A stretch of 43,267 nt of DNA. Origin: DAOUJW01 sp034421015. GTDB lineage: Bacteria; Chloroflexota; Dehalococcoidia; Lucifugimonadales; UBA2985. The notes below the pieces were generated by a model. It was not told the origin of the DNA, ran no database searches, and worked only from the letters and a program-made list of their open reading frames with translations. Position 1 is the stretch's first letter, and every line of letters begins with the position of its first letter. Below are positions 37,930 through 43,267 of this stretch, piece after piece. Made by a program: the position numbers and the translations under genes. The stretch spans positions 1 through 43,267 of the forward strand of contig DAOUKT010000007.1 of the NCBI GenBank assembly GCA_034421015.1, read 5' to 3'.

Positions 37930-37968
37930 CTCTTTTTCGGAGACAACTACACAGTACGGAGGTCAGCC

Positions 37969-38505
37969 ATGAAGAACGTGCCACAACGGGACACCACTCC
38001 TGCAAACACTCTCGACGAGCCGGGCAGGGCTCTGCTCACCGCCCTGAGGCGCAACCAGCGCATCCTGGGGGAGCTGGCTGCAAGGTACGAGGTAGACACG
38101 CAACCCAGGCGCTCCTCCGAGTCCGTCTACATATCGGGACCGGAGGACGTGAGGAAGCTGCTCCAGGACGAGATGGAGCGCCTGGCGCAGGAGCAGGTGC
38201 GAGTCCTCCTCCTCAACAGGAGGAACAGGCTCCTGGGGCAGAGGGTGATCTACCAGGGCAACGTTTACTCCTGCGTGGTGAGAGCCGCGGAGGTGTACAG
38301 GCCCGCCGTGATAGAGGCGGCGCCCTCCATAATCCTGGTGCACAACCACCCGTCCGGCCAGCCGGAGCCCAGCCCGGAGGACGTCTCCATAACCCGGACC
38401 ATCGTGGAGGCCGGAAAGCTCCTGGACATAGAGCTTCTGGACCACGTGGTCATCGGCTCGCCGGGGATTGTCAGCATGAAGGAGGCGGGCCTCATGCCCA
38501 AGTAA
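37969..38505 (+). CDS. radC: RadC-family JAB domain protein
   Basis: A 178-residue RadC/JAMM-fold protein: E-Q-V-R-V-L-L-L-N-R-R-N-R-L-L-G, then the metal site H-N-H-P-S-G-Q-P-E-P-S-P-E-D (H125, H127, D138) and L-L-D-H-V-V-I-G. It lacks the N-terminal helix-hairpin-helix of chromosomal RadC. Such short forms are common on mobile elements, where their role is uncertain despite the historical link to DNA repair. GGAGGT precedes ATG 37969; the open frame from 37870 includes the terminator and is rejected. The JAMM residues are complete, so a metal-dependent activity is plausible. Confidence 0.9.
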   Translation: MKNVPQRDTTPANTLDEPGRALLTALRRNQRILGELAARYEVDTQPRRSSESVYISGPEDVRKLLQDEMERLAQEQVRVLLLNRRNRLLGQRVIYQGNVYSCVVRAAEVYRPAVIEAAPSIILVHNHPSGQPEPSPEDVSITRTIVEAGKLLDIELLDHVVIGSPGIVSMKEAGLMPK

Positions 38506-38507
38506 GC

Positions 38508-38609
38508 GTGGGGGTGTTGTGAGGGCGCGTGACATATGTAAGCCCGGCCCGGCTGCCCTCACATCCCACGTCGCCTCGTGGACGCGACGGACCGGCTGAG
38601 CGCAGCCGG
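38508..38609 (+). other. Cluster of three hairpins after radC
   Basis: Three successive inverted repeats: TGTGAGGGC/GCCCTCACA (38518-38563, extended by GTGGG/CCCAC), CGTCGC/GCGACG (about 38569-38588) and CCGGCT-gagcgc-AGCCGG (38592-38609). No T-run follows any of them. They differ from the hairpin family seen upstream. A structured leader or transcript-end element is possible. The rest of the gap up to 38732 is featureless except for an AAGGAG ribosome site. Confidence 0.5.
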
Positions 38610-38732
38610 CAGTCCCGTCAATGAGGACGCTCCAGTCAGCGCTCCCTACATACCGGACGCCAGGCCCATTCCCCAGCGGCGGCCTCTTCCCCACCCTGAA
38701 CCACAGAACCAATCCAATCAAGGAGACAGGAA

Positions 38733-39437
38733 ATGACAACTACTCAAGTCCGACACCGTAAAGAAAACGTAGACACATCGGAGACCGACTACATGAGCGA
38801 GGACGTCCAGTCGGACGACGACATGGGCGCAGATCAGGGTCTCTACACCATCACGGCCGGCGGCTTCTCCGCCACGGCAGACGCCTTCGCCAGGGACCCC
38901 GATTCGGAGGAACTCTGGTTTCTCTCGATGGTGGGGTCCCAGACCGCTCTCAAGGCCATCTGGGCATCCCTCCTCAAGCAGCCCCCGGAGGCCGCCCATC
39001 TGATACATGGGGCAGACGGCATGGCCCTGTCCGGCGGCTACCTCAGGTGCGTCATACCACACCAGACCATTGGTACGTGGACCACCAAGATCACACGCCT
39101 GGTGGTCTCAGGCGGCTGGCACGCCCTGGTCTACACCAAGAGGGCGGAGTACGCCTTCGAACACGACTCCTTCCTCCTACTGGTCCTGGACGCGGCGAAC
39201 GCCCCTGAGCTGCACTACCGCTTCCTGGACAGGAGGAGTCCCCTGCCGCTGCACGGCTCTTGGGCGGACTGGCTCTGGACGAGGGGCCTGGACGCGGGGG
39301 AGATAGTTCCCCTCCAGTCGGCGGGCATCTCGGCCTACAGGTGCAGCCCGGACGGGGAGAGCCTCAGAGAGGACCTCTCCCTGGCGGTGGCGTCGGGCAG
39401 GCTTTCGATGCCCGCGGAGGCTGGCCATGGTGGATAG
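38733..39437 (+). CDS. Uncharacterised protein
   Basis: A 234-residue protein of unknown family. The first 40 residues are acidic and probably disordered (E-D-V-Q-S-D-D-D-M-G). The rest alternates beta and helical segments, with L-W-F-L-S-M-V-G-S-Q-T-A-L-K-A-I-W and S-G-G-W-H-A-L-V-Y-T-K-R and several Trp residues. No catalytic motif is evident. AAGGAG precedes the ATG and the gene overlaps the next by 11 bases, so the two are a unit. It lies between radC and a methyltransferase. Confidence 0.6.
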   Translation: MTTTQVRHRKENVDTSETDYMSEDVQSDDDMGADQGLYTITAGGFSATADAFARDPDSEELWFLSMVGSQTALKAIWASLLKQPPEAAHLIHGADGMALSGGYLRCVIPHQTIGTWTTKITRLVVSGGWHALVYTKRAEYAFEHDSFLLLVLDAANAPELHYRFLDRRSPLPLHGSWADWLWTRGLDAGEIVPLQSAGISAYRCSPDGESLREDLSLAVASGRLSMPAEAGHGG

Positions 39438-39813
39438 GATGCTAAACCGGCCCAAGCGGAGAAATAAGCGGAAGCAGGCTCGCAACTTCAGGGCGTGGAA
39501 GCGGTTCTGTCCCGACGGGAAGACCTGCCCCTTCTGCCCCCACGACAACACCACTCACCTGAGCACCTCGGGCCAGCCCCACTTCTACAGGCCCGCCACC
39601 CCTGAAGAGATCGCCGATGCCTCGGTGATGCTCTACACCCACCGCACACCGGACGGCGGGAAGATGCTGGTGAGGCGGATGACGGTGTCCCGCGAAGCAG
39701 AGATAACCACGGCCTTCTGCACGGCCTGCGCCCTGGAGATGGACACCCCGCAGGTGCTCTGCTACAAGCGCACCCTTGGAACGGGCGAGGTGGTCGGTCT
39801 GAAAGCGACATAG
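39427..39813 (+). CDS. Small zinc-finger-like protein
   Basis: A 128-residue protein with a basic N-terminus (K-R-R-N-K-R-K-Q-A-R) and Cys clusters C-P-D-G-K-T-C-P-F-C-P-H and F-C-T-A-C-A, enough for one or two zinc sites. The middle contains P-A-T-P-E-E-I-A-D-A. GGAGG lies seven bases before ATG 39427, inside the preceding gene. It is coupled to the preceding unknown protein and precedes the methyltransferase by 26 bases. Nucleic-acid binding is suggested by the basic start and Cys pairs only. Confidence 0.6.
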   Translation: MVDRMLNRPKRRNKRKQARNFRAWKRFCPDGKTCPFCPHDNTTHLSTSGQPHFYRPATPEEIADASVMLYTHRTPDGGKMLVRRMTVSREAEITTAFCTACALEMDTPQVLCYKRTLGTGEVVGLKAT

Positions 39814-39839
39814 AAAGAGGATATGAAAGGAGAATCCAC

Positions 39840-40877
39840 ATGAGACTTGCAGGACAGGCAAAAGGAGGCTTCTACCCCACGCCAGGGAGGGTTGTGGACA
39901 TGATAGCCAGCCTCATAGGTACGCAGGTGAGCTACAACTACAGGAACAGGCCGGCCCTGCGCATCCTGGACCCCTGCTGCGGGGCCGGGGAAGCCCTGGC
40001 GCAGCTCGCAAGCAGGCTGGGTCGCCCATCCAGCGTCCCGGTGGAGACCTTTGGCGTGGAGCTTCACAGAGAACGGGTAGAGGAGGCATCGGAGGCGCTG
40101 GACCACTCCCTTGCCTCCGACCTGTTCCAGACCTCCATAGCCAACGGCGTCTTCAGCGTCCTGTTCCTCAACCCGCCGTACGACCATGACTCGGAGAAGA
40201 GGCGGGTTGAGCACAGCTTCCTCACCCACTGCACCCGTTATCTTGCGGTGGACGGGCTACTGGTGTTCATCGTCCCCAGGAGCAGGCTGGCTGTTTCCGC
40301 CCGCTACCTGGCCTCCCACTACGGGAGGATCCGGTGCTGGGCATTCCCGCAGCCGGAGCGTGAGGCCTTCGACCAGGTGGCCCTGGTGGGACTCCGCAAG
40401 GCGGAGCCGTTCCCGGACCCCGCGGCCGAGTACCAGATGCTGGAGTGGGCGGCCGGGGAGCCGGAGACGCTTTACGGGCATACCCATCCCGTGTATGTGG
40501 CCCCCACGGTCCCGGCGGGAGACGTGCTCTTCACCACCAGAACGGTGGACCCGATGGCCGCGGCATTGGAGGCCCGCAGGTCGGGTCTCTGGGTCAGCCC
40601 GGAGGTCACGGACTCCCTTTGGCCCGCCCAGGTTCCCAGGACCCGTCCCCTCATGCCCCTTCGACGGGGGCACATGGCCATGCTCGTGGCGGCGGGCTTC
40701 TTGGACAACCTGCAACTTGAGGCGGACGGCGCGCGCATCCTGGTCAAGGGCAGGACCTACAAGGAAATGGTGCAGGTTGAGGAAACGGAGGAGGCCGAGG
40801 TGTACCGGGAGAGGATGCGCACCACCGTGGTCGCCCTGGACCTGGACGACGGCAGCGTGACGGACATCGCCGCCTAG
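39840..40877 (+). CDS. DNA adenine methyltransferase, DUF6094-like
   Basis: A 345-residue N6-adenine-type methyltransferase. It opens G-G-F-Y-P-T-P (9-15), has SAM-binding motif I L-D-P-C-C-G-A-G-E-A-L (43-53), G-V-E-L-H (72-76) as motif II, and catalytic N-P-P-Y (111-114). L-V-F-I-V-P-R-S-R-L follows. The pattern matches DUF6094-type methylases of mobile elements. No cognate nuclease is adjacent, so it is likely solitary and may protect element DNA from host restriction. AAAGGAG precedes ATG 39840. The C-terminal 130 residues are not recognised. Confidence 0.85.
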   Translation: MRLAGQAKGGFYPTPGRVVDMIASLIGTQVSYNYRNRPALRILDPCCGAGEALAQLASRLGRPSSVPVETFGVELHRERVEEASEALDHSLASDLFQTSIANGVFSVLFLNPPYDHDSEKRRVEHSFLTHCTRYLAVDGLLVFIVPRSRLAVSARYLASHYGRIRCWAFPQPEREAFDQVALVGLRKAEPFPDPAAEYQMLEWAAGEPETLYGHTHPVYVAPTVPAGDVLFTTRTVDPMAAALEARRSGLWVSPEVTDSLWPAQVPRTRPLMPLRRGHMAMLVAAGFLDNLQLEADGARILVKGRTYKEMVQVEETEEAEVYRERMRTTVVALDLDDGSVTDIAA

Positions 40878-40932
40878 CTGTCACGGCGCCCAACACCCCC
40901 ACTCTATTGGGGAGGGAGAAAAGGAGAAGAAG

Positions 40933-41148
40933 ATGCAGATGCAGACCATCATGTTGCTTGAGTCCTGCTCGCGGTGCGGACAGCCCATCGCTGCCGGCGA
41001 GCCAGCCATGCAGACCTGCTCGGTGGACCTGGACGAGAACGGCAGGGCCGTCTCCTCGCCGGTCAGGTCCTTCCACCTGACGGGACGCTGCTATGAGGAC
41101 CACCGGGCCGCAGAGAAGGCCCTCAGGGAGGCCCAGCTCGCAGCATAG
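40933..41148 (+). CDS. Small Cys/His-rich protein
   Basis: A 71-residue protein with C-S-R-C-G-Q-P-I near the N-terminus, a middle C-S-V-D-L-D, and F-H-L-T-G-R-C-Y-E-D-H at the end. The arrangement suggests a single zinc-binding domain. AAGGAGAAGAAG precedes the ATG. The leader contains CGCCCAACA...TCTATTGG, also present before hairpin module 1 (34819-34840). Function unknown. Confidence 0.6.
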   Translation: MQMQTIMLLESCSRCGQPIAAGEPAMQTCSVDLDENGRAVSSPVRSFHLTGRCYEDHRAAEKALREAQLAA

Positions 41149-41236
41149 ACGGCCCACACTGGACCGCGCTACGAAGCCCGCGCCCCGGCGCGGCTACGCA
41201 GACGGAGACCAATCGGCAAGACTGACAAAACACAAA

Positions 41237-41326
41237 TGGAGAGGGCGCCTCGCGGGCGCTGCTCTGGGTTGCCCTGCAAGGCACCCTCTCCACTCCTTCG
41301 GGGGTGGGCGAGGTGCGCCTTTTGTT
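41237..41326 (+). other. Structured leader before the helicase gene
   Basis: TGGAGAGGG (41237-41245) and CCCTCTCCA (41284-41292) enclose two inner hairpins, GCGCC-tcgcg-GGCGC and TGCC/GGCA, giving a possible three-way junction. It is followed by GGCG-aggtg-CGCC-TTTTGTT (41307-41326), a small terminator-like hairpin. The helicase ATG is 54 bases further on. The order resembles a leader RNA with a terminator, but I recognise no riboswitch. Confidence 0.45.
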
Positions 41327-41379
41327 AGGCGTTCCCCAGGGGTTCCGCGGCGCGTCCCTCAAGGAAAGGAGACGCCGAC

Positions 41380-43167
41380 ATGAACCTCGGAGAGTTCATC
41401 GACACATACAGGGACGCCATCGCCCAAAGGGTGGTGGAGTCATACCCTCCCCTCTACAGGCCCTCGGAGACCATCATCAGGCTGCCCAGGCTGCTCCGCA
41501 ATCCACTGGGGGCACAGGGCGACGCCATACGGGGCGCGGCCCTCTCCCTGCAGGCCAACCGGGGGACGACCGTCGTGGGGGAAATGGGCACGGGCAAGAC
41601 ATTCATAGCAACCGCCGCGGCCCACGCCGCGGGGTTCAGAAGGGTCCTGGTGGTCTGCCCACCCCACCTGACCCGCAAGTGGAAGAGAGAGGTCGAGGAG
41701 ACGATACCCTACGCAAGAACGGCCATAGTCTCCTCCATCACCGACCTGGAGCGGCTCAGGATGCTCACAGGCTCAGGCCCACTCTTCGCCGTGATGTCCC
41801 GGGAGAGGGCCAAGCTCTCCTACCGGTGGCTTCCCGCCACCGTGGAGCGGTGGGCCGTCGCCGACGGCAGGCTCATGCGCGCCGAGGACACCGGGGATCC
41901 CTTCAGGGTTCCCACCTGCCCCGACTGCACGGCCCAGGTGGTGGACAGGGAGGGCGCTCCACTCACGGCCGGGGACCTGTCCCGAAAGAGGAGGTCCTGC
42001 GCGGCCTGCGGCTCCCCCCTCTGGCAGGCTGACCACTCCGGCCCCAGGAGGTACCCATTGGCCGACTACGTGAAGCACAGGATGAAGGGGTTCTTCGACC
42101 TGCTTATTGGGGACGAGGTGCACGAGTACAAGGGGCGCGGCTCGGCCCAGGGCATCGCGGCCGGCATCCTCGCCGAAGTCTGCGGCAGATCGCTGACCCT
42201 CACGGGAACCCTTTTGGGAGGGTACTCCTCCACCCTCTTCCACCTCCTCTACAGGTTCTCTCCGGCGATCAGGTCGGAGTTCGGACGCTCCGAGGAGCAC
42301 AGGTGGGTGCAGAGGTACGGCTTCGAGGAGCACACGATAGGCAAGGACGACGACGAGTTCCTAGAGGACGGGCGCAGCAGCAGGCGGAGGAAGTACAGGA
42401 AGGTGGTGAGGGAGAGGCCGGGGCTGGCCCCCTCCGCCCTCTTCCACCTCATTGGAAACTCCGTGTTCCTCCGGCTATCCGACGTGGCTTCGGGCCTGCC
42501 TCCCTACGAGGAGCAGGTGCTGCTGTCGGCAATGGACCGGGAGAAGGACCACACGGGGTACTCCCAGAGGAGCGCCTACGACAGGGTGTTCAACTACCTG
42601 AAGCAGGCCTTGGCCGAGGCTCTCGCCAGGGGTTCCAAGAGGCTCCTGGCCACCTACCTGCAGACCCTGCTGGCATACCCGGACGGCTGCACCAGGGGCG
42701 AGACGGTGTTCGACCCCAGGACGGGCGCGCCCATCGTGCAGGTGCCTCCCCTGTCGGAGGAGAGGCTGTACCCCAAGGAGAAGGCCCTGGTTGACCTTGT
42801 GGCGGCGGAGAGGATGGAGGGGCGGAGGGTGCTGGTGTACGCCACCCACACCGGGACGAGGGACATCACGGAGAGAATGGAGAACATCATGACCCGGCAC
42901 GGGTTCAGGGTAGCGGTGATGAAGGCGGACGCCGTGGCCCCTGAGCGGAGGGAGGCGTGGGTTGCGGAGAAGGTGAAGCAGGGGGTGGATGCGCTGATCT
43001 GCCACCCAAGGCTGGTGCAGACTGGCCTGGACCTGGTGGACTTCCCAACCATCTGCTGGTACGAGACCGAGTTTCTTGTCCTGCAATCGACACTACATTC
43101 TCGGTCGGGACGGCCAGGGTCAGCTCCACGCTGTTGCTGCCGTCGATGGTCGCCCCGTCCAGGATGA
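41380..43167 (+). CDS. SF2 helicase, 3' end replaced
   Basis: A helicase of the SNF2-like SF2 type. Walker A G-E-M-G-T-G-K-T lies at 67-74, the DEVH box D-E-V-H-E-Y-K at 245-251 and L-T-L-T-G-T at 272-277. A zinc ribbon (C180, C183, C207, C210) is inserted between motifs I and II. The second RecA lobe begins near K-E-K-A-L-V-D-L-V and reaches T-G-L-D-L-V-D-F-P-T-I-C-W-Y-E-T-E-F (about residue 566). There the expected continuation with the Q-x-x-R-x-x-R motif VI is missing. From about 43080 the frame is antisense to a serine recombinase and stops at 43167. The gene is thus broken by a junction; lacking motif VI it should be inactive in this form. Confidence 0.8.
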   Translation: MNLGEFIDTYRDAIAQRVVESYPPLYRPSETIIRLPRLLRNPLGAQGDAIRGAALSLQANRGTTVVGEMGTGKTFIATAAAHAAGFRRVLVVCPPHLTRKWKREVEETIPYARTAIVSSITDLERLRMLTGSGPLFAVMSRERAKLSYRWLPATVERWAVADGRLMRAEDTGDPFRVPTCPDCTAQVVDREGAPLTAGDLSRKRRSCAACGSPLWQADHSGPRRYPLADYVKHRMKGFFDLLIGDEVHEYKGRGSAQGIAAGILAEVCGRSLTLTGTLLGGYSSTLFHLLYRFSPAIRSEFGRSEEHRWVQRYGFEEHTIGKDDDEFLEDGRSSRRRKYRKVVRERPGLAPSALFHLIGNSVFLRLSDVASGLPPYEEQVLLSAMDREKDHTGYSQRSAYDRVFNYLKQALAEALARGSKRLLATYLQTLLAYPDGCTRGETVFDPRTGAPIVQVPPLSEERLYPKEKALVDLVAAERMEGRRVLVYATHTGTRDITERMENIMTRHGFRVAVMKADAVAPERREAWVAEKVKQGVDALICHPRLVQTGLDLVDFPTICWYETEFLVLQSTLHSRSGRPGSAPRCCCRRWSPRPG

Positions 43168-43267
43168 GCCGCAGGACCTCCCTGCGCTCCTTGTCGCTCA
43201 GGTCGTCCAGCCTGCCGCGAATCCGGTGCGCCCACTCGACGATGTGCTCGCCCAGCGCCCGCTTCTC
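42905..43267 (-). CDS. Serine recombinase C-terminal fragment, runs off window
   Basis: Entering from the right edge, the minus strand encodes A-L-G-E-H-I-V-E-W-A-H-R-I-R, L-S-D-K-E-R-R-E-V-L-R-L-I-L-D and V-E-L-T-L-A-V-P-T-E-N. This is the typical C-terminal domain of large serine recombinases. The native part covers about 43080-43267; the frame continues to 42905 only because helicase antisense sequence stays open. It is a different protein from the recombinase at 14758. Its 3' end abutting an interrupted gene matches the usual position of an integrase beside its attachment site. A chimeric assembly join is the alternative. Confidence 0.72.
   Translation of the reverse strand, partial: EKRALGEHIVEWAHRIRGRLDDLSDKERREVLRLILDGATIDGSNSVELTLAVPTENVVSIAGQETRSRTSRWLGSPPGPGQSAPALGGRSAHPPPASPSPQPTPPSAQGPRRPPSSPLP

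Noticed and set aside
39840..40877. A second restriction-modification system around the methyltransferase
   Set aside because: Neighbouring proteins show no nuclease motif and the helicase is of SNF2-like type without a restriction domain; a solitary methylase is safer.

Overview
The window looks like a high-GC bacterial chromosome segment in which two accessory islands flank about 2.7 kb of backbone. Frequent AGG and ATA codons in GC-rich genes, GGAGG-type ribosome sites and Gram-positive-style conjugation proteins (PrgI and an Mbov_0395-like pilin) would fit a Chloroflexota (Dehalococcoidia-like) host. That assignment is an inference from sequence style, not a measurement. The reader should treat all family names as motif and pattern recognition by eye.

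Region 1 (1-11946) is a defence island. A vsr remnant is cut by an IS21-type end, followed by one long minus-strand operon: hsdM, DUF2442, DUF4160, hsdS, kwaA, kwaB, a DUF433 antitoxin with a deleted toxin, hicA, hicB, hsdR. A complete Type I restriction-modification system therefore carries a Kiwa anti-phage pair and three toxin-antitoxin-like pairs inside its operon. Two extra copies of the first codons of hsdR lie upstream of the toxin-antitoxin cassettes, recording how the cassettes were inserted. Three plus-strand genes (a replication-relaxation-like protein, a ribbon-helix-helix regulator and a gene cut off at its 3' end) close the island against tRNA-Lys.

Region 2 (11947-14821) is the backbone: tRNA-Lys(TTT), signal peptidase I, an NCS2-type permease with an unusual ATPase-like tail, and tRNA-Asn(GTT).

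Region 3 (14758-43267) is an integrative and probably conjugative element abutting the 3' end of tRNA-Asn. It begins with a large serine recombinase whose last codons are antisense tRNA sequence. Next come an ImmR/ImmA-like switch and a divergent array of small HTH genes, three of them paralogous. A minus-strand transfer operon (30224 to 19526) encodes a secreted protein, VirB6/TrbL, pilin-like proteins, a PrgI fusion, VirB4, a coupling ATPase and a second replication-relaxation-like protein; no relaxase is visible. From 30571 a plus-strand set encodes an HTH/coiled-coil protein, a short DnaG-like primase, a Rad52-type annealing protein, a frameshifted TSCPD protein, a Cas4/RecB-like Fe-S exonuclease, two tandem SSBs, a RadC-like protein, an adenine methyltransferase, several small zinc-type proteins and a helicase. 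Many of these genes are separated by related GC-rich hairpins that resemble individual terminators.

At the right edge (about 43080) the helicase is interrupted and the sequence switches to the C-terminal end of another serine recombinase on the opposite strand. This suggests a further nested element beyond the window.
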